DNA of 8,938 nt from an uncultured Catenibacterium sp. (GCF_900540665.1 NZ_UQGV01000085.1:1-8938), one strand, 5' to 3'. Positions 1-6,150 are shown, counted from the first letter of the stretch. Made by a program: numbers and translations. The notes: a model not told the origin generated them from the letters alone.

Positions 1-53
1 TGAAGTCCGCAGGATTTTAAGTCCTGTGCGTCTACCAGTTTCGCCACCAGGGC
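1..53 (-). tRNA. tRNA-Leu (anticodon UAA), 3' part missing at window edge
   Basis: Read on the minus strand, the 5' acceptor arm GCCCTGG is followed by a leucine-type D-arm (TGGCGAAACTGGTAGACGC) and an anticodon stem-loop with stem CAGGA/TCCTG and loop CTTAAAA, giving anticodon TAA. The variable arm, T-arm and 3' acceptor strand lie beyond the window. The sequence through the anticodon closely follows the usual Bacillota tRNA-Leu(UAA). It lies 8 bases downstream of tRNA-Cys in the direction of transcription and is probably co-transcribed with it; a Cys-Leu order is common in Bacillota tRNA clusters. Confidence 0.95.
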
Positions 54-61
54 ACACTTTT

Positions 62-136
62 TGGAGGTTCCAACCGGACTTGAACCGATGATCGAAGAGT
101 TGCAGTCTTCTGCCTTACCAACTTGGCTATGGAACC
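62..136 (-). tRNA. tRNA-Cys (anticodon GCA), CCA end encoded
   Basis: The complete cloverleaf can be read on the minus strand. The acceptor stem is GGTTCCA/TGGAACC (7 perfect pairs). The anticodon stem GAAGA/TCTTC encloses loop CTGCAAC, giving anticodon GCA. The T-arm is ATCGG-TTCAAGT-CCGGT. The discriminator base is U, which is the known identity element for cysteine tRNA, and it is followed by a genome-encoded CCA. It is the first gene of the visible tRNA transcript, with tRNA-Leu following. Confidence 0.97.
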
Positions 137-157
137 ATTGCTTCATGGCGCTCGTAT

Positions 158-186
158 AATATACTATGGATTTCACATAATTGCAA
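158..186 (-). promoter_or_regulatory. Sigma-A-type promoter of the tRNA-Cys/tRNA-Leu unit
   Basis: On the minus strand a TTGCAA -35 box (181-186) is separated by 17 bases from a TATATT -10 box (158-163). This predicts a start near 151, about 15 bases before the tRNA-Cys 5' end, a typical distance for a processed tRNA leader. No other tRNA lies between this site and the next plus-strand gene, so this is where the cluster should begin. Confidence 0.6.
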
Positions 187-282
187 GTGTTTTTGAGAAA
201 AAAAGTTTAAAAAAATATATAAAACATATTTGATTTACTACATGAGAAAACCTGATAATCGGTTTTGTGATGGAATAATCAA

Positions 283-288
283 TATAAT
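283..288 (+). promoter_or_regulatory. Possible -10 box for the 87-aa membrane protein gene
   Basis: A perfect TATAAT lies in the 224-base AT-rich gap between the tRNA promoter and the ATG at 361. No convincing -35 sits 16-18 bases upstream, so the call is tentative in a region where such hexamers arise by chance. A 6-bp hairpin (AAAACC 247-252 with GGTTTT 261-266) lies just upstream but is not followed by a T-run on either strand, so it does not look like a terminator. Confidence 0.25.
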
Positions 289-360
289 TTACATTTCTAA
301 TATAAATCACATAATTCTTCTAAAATTCGCATACATAATAGAAAACAAGGAGTCATAACT

Positions 361-624
361 ATGTATAAGGAAATAATTTTATCAGTTATTAAAACATCGT
401 TACCACTTATGTTTATATTAATTGTATTACAATATATATTCAGGAAGCATTCTACTTATTTGTTTATTGAGTTCAGTATTGCTTATTCTTGTGTTTGTAT
501 ACCACCTCTTATTAATCCCTTTCATTCATTAGGGATTAAAGGGATTCTGGCACTAATAGTATGCTTTCTATTTTTGAATACAAGTACATTGCTTATGTAT
601 CGTATCCATAGTCTCAACCTATAA
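361..624 (+). CDS. Small hypothetical membrane protein (87 aa)
   Basis: I do not recognise a family. The start is well supported: AAGGAG (347-352) lies 8 bases before the ATG. The protein is very hydrophobic. A first helix covers about residues 5-27 and ends in a basic RKH segment; the middle (about 33-52) is moderately hydrophobic with a CVCIPP stretch; a last helix covers about 58-80 and is followed by a short polar tail. This suggests two, possibly three, membrane passes, with no catalytic motif. It stands alone between the divergent tRNA unit and the methionine synthase-like gene 78 bases downstream. No terminator separates it from that gene, so read-through is possible. The promoter is unclear; a TATAAT at 283-288 is the best -10 candidate but has no good -35. 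Confidence 0.7.
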   Translation: MYKEIILSVIKTSLPLMFILIVLQYIFRKHSTYLFIEFSIAYSCVCIPPLINPFHSLGIKGILALIVCFLFLNTSTLLMYRIHSLNL

Positions 625-665
625 CAAACCCTCAATTATACGTATTTCTACTTGCAGAATATCTC

Positions 666-674
666 TGATACAAT
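666..674 (+). promoter_or_regulatory. Extended -10 promoter of the MetE-like gene
   Basis: TGATACAAT contains a -10 hexamer matching TATAAT at 5 of 6 positions, preceded by the TGn of extended -10 promoters, and it lacks a good -35. The predicted start near 681 would leave a leader of only about 22 bases holding the AAGGAG site (688-693). Such a short leader leaves no room for an S-box or T-box, so a riboswitch on this transcript is excluded if this promoter is the one used. Confidence 0.45.
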
Positions 675-702
675 GAACTCACGCAAAAAGGAGACAATTA
701 AG

Positions 703-1806
703 ATGAATAGATATGATTATGTAGGTAGTTTTTTAAGACCTGAGAGACTTAAGAAGGCGAGAAGAGATTTTGAAAATAATACAATTAATGCAGAAAAATT
801 AAAAAAGGTAGAAGATGAGTGTATTACAGAACTTATTACTAAGATTAAAGAATTAGGTTATCATACAATTACTGATGGTGAATTTAGACGTTCTACATGG
901 CATTTAGACTTCATGTGGGGATTTAATGGTGTAGAACATAAAAAGACAATAGAAGGTAATACAACATTTGATGGTGAAGCAGCTATGATTGATGATACTT
1001 ATGTCACAGGAAAGATCAGCTGTGATCATCATCCTTTCGTAGAACATTTCAAATTTGTAAAACAGTTTGAAGATGAAAATACAGTAGCCAAACAGACTAT
1101 CCCTTCACCAGGGCAGTTCTATGCTTACTTTACAGGAGCACAGTTACTTAGAAATACATTAAGTATTTATGAAAATGAAGAGGCTTTTGCCTCTGATGTA
1201 GTCAAGGCTTATGTTGAATTTGTCCATGAAATTTATGATGCAGGATGTCGTGTACTACAGTTTGACGACTGTGTCTGGGGTGGTATGGTCAATCCAAAGC
1301 TTGCATGTGGCCTTACAGGACGATCTGGTGACGCATTAAAAGACTATAAAAAGAGATTATTAGAACTTAATAATGAAGTAGTTGCACAAAGTCCAAAAGA
1401 TTTAGAAATTAATACACATGTATGTCGTGGTAATTATCATTCTACATTCTTTAGTTCAGGTGCTTATGATAGTGTGGCTGATTTATTATTTGGTGAAGAA
1501 AATGTGAATGCATACTATTTAGAATATGATGATGAAAGATCAGGAGGATTCAAGCCTCTTACAAAAGTATCTGGTGATAAGAAGGTTGTCTTAGGATTAA
1601 TCACTACTAAACATCCAGAATTAGAAGATAAAGAAAAAATCATTCAGAGAATTAAGGAAGCAAGCAAGTATATTCCTCTTGAACGTTTATCATTAAGCCC
1701 ACAATGTGGTTTTGCATCATGTGAGATTGGTAATAAACTAACAGAAGAAGAACAATGGGCTAAATTAAAACTTGTGAAAGAAATCGCAGAAGAAGTCTGG
1801 GGTTAA
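703..1806 (+). CDS. Cobalamin-independent methionine synthase-like protein (MetE C-terminal domain, YxjG/YxjH type)
   Basis: This 367-aa cytosolic enzyme belongs to the family that transfers a methyl group to a thiol, homocysteine in MetE, using zinc. It corresponds to the catalytic C-terminal barrel of MetE only; the N-terminal half of full MetE is absent, as in Bacillus YxjG/YxjH, whose length is similar. All zinc ligands are visible: His239 and Cys241 in THVCRGN, Glu274 in LEYDDERSG and Cys335 in SPQCGF. The N-terminus has the family opening VGSFLRP and the DGEFRR segment. I chose the ATG at 703 because AAGGAG (688-693) precedes it by 9 bases; an in-frame TTG at 652 has no such site and would add residues the family lacks. 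The likely substrate is homocysteine, but the methyl donor of these short proteins is not settled. It ends at a strong terminator and looks monocistronic. Confidence 0.93.
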   Translation: MNRYDYVGSFLRPERLKKARRDFENNTINAEKLKKVEDECITELITKIKELGYHTITDGEFRRSTWHLDFMWGFNGVEHKKTIEGNTTFDGEAAMIDDTYVTGKISCDHHPFVEHFKFVKQFEDENTVAKQTIPSPGQFYAYFTGAQLLRNTLSIYENEEAFASDVVKAYVEFVHEIYDAGCRVLQFDDCVWGGMVNPKLACGLTGRSGDALKDYKKRLLELNNEVVAQSPKDLEINTHVCRGNYHSTFFSSGAYDSVADLLFGEENVNAYYLEYDDERSGGFKPLTKVSGDKKVVLGLITTKHPELEDKEKIIQRIKEASKYIPLERLSLSPQCGFASCEIGNKLTEEEQWAKLKLVKEIAEEVWG

Positions 1807-1841
1807 AAAGAATCCTCTAGGAGATCCTAGGGGATTCTTTT
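1806..1841 (+). terminator. Rho-independent terminator after the MetE-like gene
   Basis: A 16-bp stem (1806-1821 with 1826-1841) has one G-T wobble and a 4-base AGAT loop. The outer part pairs an A-run with the TTTT tract, followed by GTGT. It begins on the last base of the TAA stop codon. The A/T-rich flanks could also give some activity on the opposite strand, but no minus-strand gene lies nearby to use it. Confidence 0.9.
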
Positions 1842-1846
1842 GTGTC

Positions 1847-1875
1847 TTGTAGTATATTAATTGATACAATATAAT
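1847..1875 (+). promoter_or_regulatory. Promoter of the 179-aa membrane protein gene
   Basis: A perfect TATAAT (1870-1875) lies 17 bases after a weak TTGTAG (1847-1852). Overlapping it is TGATACAAT (1862-1870), the same 9-mer that forms the extended -10 before the MetE-like gene. Either element could set the start, and both lie between the preceding terminator and the AGAGGTGA ribosome site (1884-1891). Confidence 0.5.
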
Positions 1876-1898
1876 TCATGTATAAGAGGTGAACAGAT

Positions 1899-2438
1899 AT
1901 GATAGAAACTATAATTAGATATATAGTTATTGCGATTGTGCTAGGCGTTATCGGTGAAGTGATATCTCATTTATCTTCTAGTAAAACGACTGATGAGAAC
2001 ATAAGTACTACACATTATAGAGTTAAAGCACCATCAGTGTTGAAGTATGCCTGTATGTCACAGTTCATTCTAGGATTGATTATGTTTCTTGTATTTAGTT
2101 ATTTTTATCTGAAAGGCAATGAAACAGTAGAAATGGGACATCTGTATTTTTCTTCTATCTTTGGAGCTATTGGCTTATATGGTGTGGCCTGGGCATCTAT
2201 ATGGGGTGTAAAAGTAGATGATTCGCAATTAGAGATACATAGAATATTTCATGTTAAGAAGGTATTATGTATCACTGATATTAGACAAGTAATCATTGAT
2301 AAGAAGGATGCAATGATCTTGTATGATAAGATGGGAAAGAAATTGATTAAGATAGATGCTTTATCGGATCATTATGATCATTTACTGAATCTATTAAAGT
2401 CACAAAATATAGAAATATCAAATAAGCACCTTAAATAA
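1899..2438 (+). CDS. Hypothetical membrane protein with C-terminal PH-like region (179 aa)
   Basis: I recognise no named family with certainty. An AGAGGTGA ribosome site (1884-1891) supports the ATG. Three membrane helices are visible, at about residues 3-24, 50-72 and 82-104, separated by a polar segment (about 26-46). The remaining residues, about 105-175, form a soluble tail that alternates short beta-like stretches (VKVDDSQLEIH, VKKVLCITDIRQVII, AMILYDKMGKKLIKI) and ends in a helix (HYDHLLNLLKS). That layout resembles the small PH-like domains attached to membrane helices in many Bacillota proteins. No catalytic residues stand out. It has its own promoter after a strong terminator, and no terminator separates it from the DUF4177-like gene 76 bases downstream, so partial co-transcription is possible. 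Confidence 0.8.
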   Translation: MIETIIRYIVIAIVLGVIGEVISHLSSSKTTDENISTTHYRVKAPSVLKYACMSQFILGLIMFLVFSYFYLKGNETVEMGHLYFSSIFGAIGLYGVAWASIWGVKVDDSQLEIHRIFHVKKVLCITDIRQVIIDKKDAMILYDKMGKKLIKIDALSDHYDHLLNLLKSQNIEISNKHLK

Positions 2439-2483
2439 GGCACTGTCAAAGGATTACTCAACGCATCTAAGAATCATTTCTAC

Positions 2484-2489
2484 TATAAT
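2484..2489 (+). promoter_or_regulatory. Possible -10 box for the DUF4177-like gene
   Basis: A perfect TATAAT lies 26 bases before the ATG at 2515, with the strong AGGGAGG site (2501-2507) in between. The bases 16-18 upstream do not resemble TTGACA, so a dedicated promoter is plausible but weak, and read-through from the gene upstream is the alternative. Confidence 0.35.
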
Positions 2490-2514
2490 TGAAATATAGA
2501 AGGGAGGTATTCTT

Positions 2515-2769
2515 ATGTGGGATGATGTTGCAGGTAAAGCTTCACATGTTAATAGAGATAAGTATGTTGTATTGCAGGTGGTACTTACTGAAAAGTTTCT
2601 AGGTACAGGATCTGGTACAAAGAGTTTGACGAATCTACAGGCTGAAATCAATAAGCAGGCTGAAAAAGGATATAGGTTACACACTATTTCTACTTCATCT
2701 TCTGGATCAAAAGGATTCCTTGGAGGAGATAAGATTCAGGCAACAATGGTATTTGAAAGAATAGATTAA
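2515..2769 (+). CDS. Small DUF4177-like protein (84 aa)
   Basis: AGGGAGG (2501-2507), 7 bases before the ATG, gives one of the strongest ribosome sites in the window. The protein fits the small DUF4177-like pattern: an opening strand (DKYVVLQVVLTEKF), a helix with the typical wording LQAEINKQAEKGYRLHTIS (about residues 41-59), then a glycine- and serine-rich loop and a closing strand (KIQATMVFERI). It has no signal peptide or membrane helix, so it should be cytosolic. The biochemical role of this family is unknown. The gene ends at a bidirectional terminator shared with the convergent PTS operon. An antisense reading frame over the same bases has no ribosome site and is disregarded. Confidence 0.85.
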   Translation: MWDDVAGKASHVNRDKYVVLQVVLTEKFLGTGSGTKSLTNLQAEINKQAEKGYRLHTISTSSSGSKGFLGGDKIQATMVFERID

Positions 2770-2773
2770 AAAA

Positions 2774-2807
2774 TGAGCTGTAACGCATATGTTACAGCTC
2801 ACTTTTT
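2774..2807. terminator. Bidirectional terminator between the DUF4177-like gene and the PTS operon
   Basis: An 11-bp perfect stem (TGAGCTGTAAC 2774-2784 with GTTACAGCTCA 2791-2801) has a 6-base loop. On the plus strand it is followed by CTTTTT, and on the minus strand by TTTTTT from the A-run at 2768-2773. It sits between the stop codons of two converging genes (2769 and 2806) and should end both transcripts. Confidence 0.92.
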
Positions 2808-4209
2808 AATTGATTTTAATAATGATTTGTTTAAATCTAGAAAGTCGATGTTTATAATCGTTTGATGCTTCAACGAGAATATGTAGAATATCACCTGATT
2901 CAACATCTTCAGGTATATCAATCTTGATAGAATCATCTAAACTAACAGAAACATTTCCTTTATAACTAGAAGCCTCTTGATAATACTTTGTTTTATAGAG
3001 CACATGTTCATCTTTAGTTATATGAAGCTCTACAGTTGTACCTTTATCAGCTTTGATGTCAAGAGATTCCTGGATAGATAGTACTGGCGCTTCTTCTTTA
3101 TCATCAGTGATACACCAAGAGGCTCTTGCTGCAAGATCTCTTTGAATAGAAGAAACATAATACCACATAGATTCTGTATGTTTATCATTATAGAGGTCTT
3201 CTACAGGATTCCAGTAATTTAAAATAATACCCTTAGAATTTTTCTTAGTATTATCTTTTATATATCTTCCAGACAATCCTCCATATGAGAAATCTTCAAG
3301 ACATCTTAACCCCCATGGCAGTAAACAGAAGAAAGTAGGGGAATCACCTTCAGATAAGAAATCATAAGGAATATGTGTACCCATACCATATTTCTTTCCC
3401 CACCAGTCAACAAGAAGGTTCTTGTTTGAACCAAATTGTGATCTATTTTCTTCACCTTCATAATACTTATCATCAGCCCAGGTAGCATAACCACTCATTA
3501 AAGCACCCTTATTAAGAATATGTTTTTTCATGAAATCAGCTCTGAGAGTCTCTTTACTGCTTCCTTCAGGCATATTATTCCAGCCGTATCCATAACTATT
3601 CATCATCACACATTTCACAAACTGAATGTTTGGATAAACTTCTGAAATATAGTTCTGATACGTATTATCCTGTTCACCACAGGCAGTTAAAACAACTTTC
3701 TTTTCTATTTTTTCTTTGATTGATAACCAGTTTTCATCATCTTTATATTCCTGCTCTATATCATAAAGAGCACGGGCGATTGTATTAGTACCACCCCAAA
3801 CTTGAATATAAAGTGGTCTAGGATCATCATCTAATATTTTTTCTCTAATTAATTCTGAGCCTGGTGTAGAAGCATCCATTTCTCCTGGATATCCAATATT
3901 CCCGATTTTGATAAGACTTCTTAAATGATCAGGAGAAGGGTATTTGGCATCATGAGTCACAAGATGTTTATAGTCTACAGCATAATCATCCATTATGTCC
4001 TGCATCCATTTTATGCCAGTCCAGCGATAAGGCTGATCATAATCAGCCTTATCACTTGGCCCAGTCTTTCCTGGTTGTCCTTTCCAATGAAAAATGGATG
4101 ATGTCTGTACGATACCCTGTATTTCTATATCATTGGCATAAAGTAGAATATGTCTTAATGAGTTCTGATCATCTACTTCAGCATCCTGAGTAATAATTGT
4201 TCGTAACAT
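2806..4209 (-). CDS. Cytosolic nucleoside-hydrolase-like protein (DUF1593 / Sde182-like)
   Basis: This 467-aa protein resembles the nucleoside-hydrolase-like family once named DUF1593 and linked to cellulose-binding protein Sde182. The N-terminus has TQDAEVDDQNSL, in which Asp9, Asp13 and Asp14 keep the spacing of the calcium-binding aspartates in the DxDPGxDD motif of nucleoside hydrolases. VWGGTNTIARAL (137-148) is another conserved segment, and Asp289 in SEGDSPTF could supply the fourth metal ligand. The hydrolase-like part runs to about residue 330; residues about 375-465 are beta-rich and look like the Ig-like C-terminal domain of the family. There is no signal peptide, although many relatives are exported, so it should act in the cytosol. 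It starts 2 bases after the PTS stop codon with no clear ribosome site, suggesting translational coupling. Inference: it cleaves the glycoside imported by the PTS. The substrate is unknown. Confidence 0.82.
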   Translation of the reverse strand: MLRTIITQDAEVDDQNSLRHILLYANDIEIQGIVQTSSIFHWKGQPGKTGPSDKADYDQPYRWTGIKWMQDIMDDYAVDYKHLVTHDAKYPSPDHLRSLIKIGNIGYPGEMDASTPGSELIREKILDDDPRPLYIQVWGGTNTIARALYDIEQEYKDDENWLSIKEKIEKKVVLTACGEQDNTYQNYISEVYPNIQFVKCVMMNSYGYGWNNMPEGSSKETLRADFMKKHILNKGALMSGYATWADDKYYEGEENRSQFGSNKNLLVDWWGKKYGMGTHIPYDFLSEGDSPTFFCLLPWGLRCLEDFSYGGLSGRYIKDNTKKNSKGIILNYWNPVEDLYNDKHTESMWYYVSSIQRDLAARASWCITDDKEEAPVLSIQESLDIKADKGTTVELHITKDEHVLYKTKYYQEASSYKGNVSVSLDDSIKIDIPEDVESGDILHILVEASNDYKHRLSRFKQIIIKIN

Positions 4210-4211
4210 AA

Positions 4212-6065
4212 TTATTTACCAACTTTTACTTCAATGATTTCTTCTTTTGCAGTTTTAGCACCATAGGATGCAGGAACAATTTCTTTATATTCAGTAGTAT
4301 TAGTAATAATGACAGGAGTTACATTATCATAACCAGCTTTTTTGATAGCTTTTAAATCAGCTTCAACAAGCAGATCACCAATACTCACTTTCTGTCCTTC
4401 TTTTACTAATACATTAAATCCTTCACCGTTCGTATTAACAGTATCCATACCAATATGAATAAGTACTTCAGCGCCATTATTAGACTTTAATCCAATTGCA
4501 TGGCCAGTCTTGGCAGCCATAATGACTTCACCATCAACAGGAGAGTAGATATGACCATCGGTTAATTTAAAAGCAACACCTTCACCCATCGCTTTTGAAG
4601 AGAAGATAGGATCATTCACATCTTCTAAGGCAATCATCTCACCAGTGGCAGGAGAACTGATTGTTTCATCTTTTAAAGTAGTGTCTTCTTTTGTTTCAAC
4701 TTTATTTTGTGGAAGCATAGAATCATTAAAACCAAATAAATAAGTACAAATAGCTGAACCAAAATAAGCAATCGCACAAGCAATCACAAAACCTACAAAA
4801 CCAGGACCGATATAGCCAGGAAGACTTAAAATTGATGTACCAAGTAAAGTAGGACAGCTAGTACCAGCGGCAGCTACAATCATACCGGCAATAGATGAAA
4901 ATACAGCAGCAATCGCAAATGGTCTCTTATAAGGTAATGTAACATCATAAATAGCTGGCTCTGTAATACCTGCAAGTACTGCAGAGAATGCAGCAGAACC
5001 AGATAATTCTTTTAATTTTTTATCTTTAGTTTTTAAGAATACACCTAGTGTAGCACCAGCCTGCGCCATGTTGTTAGGTCCAGTAATAACGAATAATGTA
5101 TCTCTACCATAAGTGGCGATATTATTCATAACGATAGGCACAAAGCCCCAATGAAGTCCAAAGATAACGGCTGCAGGCCAGATCAAGCCGACAAAACCAC
5201 CAGCGATAATAGGGTTGAATCCCATAATAGCTGTATAACCTGATGCAAGTAATTTACCAAACTTATCCATAACTGGACCAATCACTAAGAATGTAGCAGG
5301 TACCATAATAGATAGTTCTAATAATGGTGTTAAGAATAGCTTACATACTTCTGGTATGATTTTCTTTAATAGCTTTTCTAATTTACTTTTAACATATACA
5401 GAAATAATGATTGGCATGACAGAAGAAGCGTAGCTTACAAGAGTGACTGGTATAGTAAGGAATGTCAATTTCGTACCCTCTGAGTATGCGGTAGTCATAG
5501 TTGGATAAAGAAGTGACATGGCAATAGACATCGCAATAAATGGATTACATTTAAATTTCTTTGCAGCAGTATAACCTAAGATAATTGGCATAAAATTAAA
5601 CACACTATCTGCAGCTGCATAAAGAATTTTGTATGTTCCCATATCAGCAGTCAGTATATTCAATGTAGTACATAGAATAAGTAATGCCTTCAACATACCG
5701 GCACCACACATAACACCAAGCATTGGTGAGAAGATGCCAGAAATAGTTTCTAATAATGTATTAAGAAGGTTTTTCTTTCCTGTATCTTCAATTTCTTCAG
5801 TGTTACCAGTATTAATATTTGTACAGCTAAGTACAGCATCATAGACAGCATCTACTTTATTTCCAATAACAACCTGCACCTGTCCTCCTGCTTTCATTAC
5901 AGTAATAACACCTTCGGTCTGGTTTAAAACATCCATATTAACTTTGTTTTCATCAATAAGCTTAAATCTTAATCTTGTTGCACAATGTACAAGTGAGATC
6001 ACATTATTTTCTCCACCAACATTTTCTACAATCTTTTTAGCTAAAGAAGTATAATCCTTTGCCAT
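4212..6065 (-). CDS. PTS beta-glucoside-family permease, EIIBCA fusion
   Basis: This 617-aa membrane protein imports a sugar or glycoside and phosphorylates it with phosphate from PEP, EI and HPr. All three domains are present in the order B-C-A typical of BglP/BglF. EIIB (about 1-90) has the phosphorylated Cys28 in VHCATRLRF. EIIC (about 108-465) is a multi-helix channel with the GITEP motif at 366-370. EIIA (about 490-605) has His522 (GHAIGL) and the phosphorylated His537 (VLIHIGMDTV), 15 residues apart as in EIIA-Glc. Length matches the family and no key residue is missing. The ATG is supported by GGAGG (+ strand 6075-6079) 9 bases upstream. Substrate cannot be read from sequence: relatives take aryl-beta-glucosides, sucrose or trehalose. 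The downstream partner is a nucleoside-hydrolase-like protein instead of a phospho-beta-glucosidase, so the substrate may be unusual. Confidence 0.96.
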   Translation of the reverse strand: MAKDYTSLAKKIVENVGGENNVISLVHCATRLRFKLIDENKVNMDVLNQTEGVITVMKAGGQVQVVIGNKVDAVYDAVLSCTNINTGNTEEIEDTGKKNLLNTLLETISGIFSPMLGVMCGAGMLKALLILCTTLNILTADMGTYKILYAAADSVFNFMPIILGYTAAKKFKCNPFIAMSIAMSLLYPTMTTAYSEGTKLTFLTIPVTLVSYASSVMPIIISVYVKSKLEKLLKKIIPEVCKLFLTPLLELSIMVPATFLVIGPVMDKFGKLLASGYTAIMGFNPIIAGGFVGLIWPAAVIFGLHWGFVPIVMNNIATYGRDTLFVITGPNNMAQAGATLGVFLKTKDKKLKELSGSAAFSAVLAGITEPAIYDVTLPYKRPFAIAAVFSSIAGMIVAAAGTSCPTLLGTSILSLPGYIGPGFVGFVIACAIAYFGSAICTYLFGFNDSMLPQNKVETKEDTTLKDETISSPATGEMIALEDVNDPIFSSKAMGEGVAFKLTDGHIYSPVDGEVIMAAKTGHAIGLKSNNGAEVLIHIGMDTVNTNGEGFNVLVKEGQKVSIGDLLVEADLKAIKKAGYDNVTPVIITNTTEYKEIVPASYGAKTAKEEIIEVKVGK

Positions 6066-6094
6066 TTGTATTTTCCTCCAAAATTGATATTTGT

Positions 6095-6106
6095 TAAGTT
6101 AACTTA
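6095..6106. promoter_or_regulatory. Perfect 12-bp palindrome in the PTS operon leader (candidate operator)
   Basis: TAAGTTAACTTA is a perfect inverted repeat without spacer. It lies between the predicted transcription start (near 6135) and the GGAGG ribosome site of the PTS gene. It has no T-run and is too short for a terminator, and it does not resemble a BglG/LicT-type antiterminator. A dimeric repressor could bind here and block elongation. This is inference from symmetry and position only. Confidence 0.35.
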
Positions 6107-6111
6107 CATGC

Positions 6112-6150
6112 ATATCATAATCTTCTGTGAAAGCGATTAAAATATCATAA
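6112..6150. repeat. Direct repeat ATATCATAA spaced 30 bp (candidate AraC-family operator)
   Basis: The 9-mer occurs at 6112-6120 and 6142-6150, exactly 30 bp apart, close to three helical turns, so both copies face the same side of the DNA. AraC-family proteins commonly bind direct repeats in phase with the helix. One copy overlaps the -10 box of the PTS promoter and the other lies in the leader, which would suit repression or looping more than classical activation. The region is AT-rich, so chance recurrence cannot be excluded. Confidence 0.35.
6128..6142 (-). promoter_or_regulatory. Candidate CcpA cre site at the PTS operon start site
   Basis: Read on the minus strand, TTTTAATCGCTTTCA fits the cre pattern WTGNAANCGNWNNCW at every fixed position except G (here T) at position 3. 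It begins next to the -10 box and spans the predicted start near 6135, the classic place for repression by CcpA with HPr-Ser-P. A PTS catabolic operon is an expected target. Confidence 0.5.

Noticed and set aside
1..136. tRNA genes as an integration site of a mobile element
   Set aside because: There is no integrase, no duplicated tRNA 3' end and no transposase anywhere in the window.
190..360. Riboswitch, small RNA or origin in the AT-rich gap
   Set aside because: Only a 6-bp hairpin and scattered A/T runs are seen; there is no conserved riboswitch core, DnaA-box cluster or iterated repeat.
652..702. TTG-initiated 17-residue extension of the MetE-like protein
   Set aside because: There is no ribosome site before the TTG, while AAGGAG is well placed before the ATG at 703, and the extension has no counterpart in the family.
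2428..2441. CCTTA/TAAGG inverted repeat at the end of the 179-aa gene as a terminator
   Set aside because: The stem has only 5 pairs with a 2-base loop and no T-run follows.
2454..2684. Antisense reading frame opposite the DUF4177-like gene
   Set aside because: It has no ribosome site, overlaps a better supported gene and its cysteine-rich translation resembles no protein family.
3306..3494. Short minus-strand frame inside the DUF1593-like gene
   Set aside because: It is an out-of-frame shadow of a long conserved protein.
5629..5844. Plus-strand frame inside the PTS gene
   Set aside because: It is antisense to the conserved EIIC domain and has no ribosome site.
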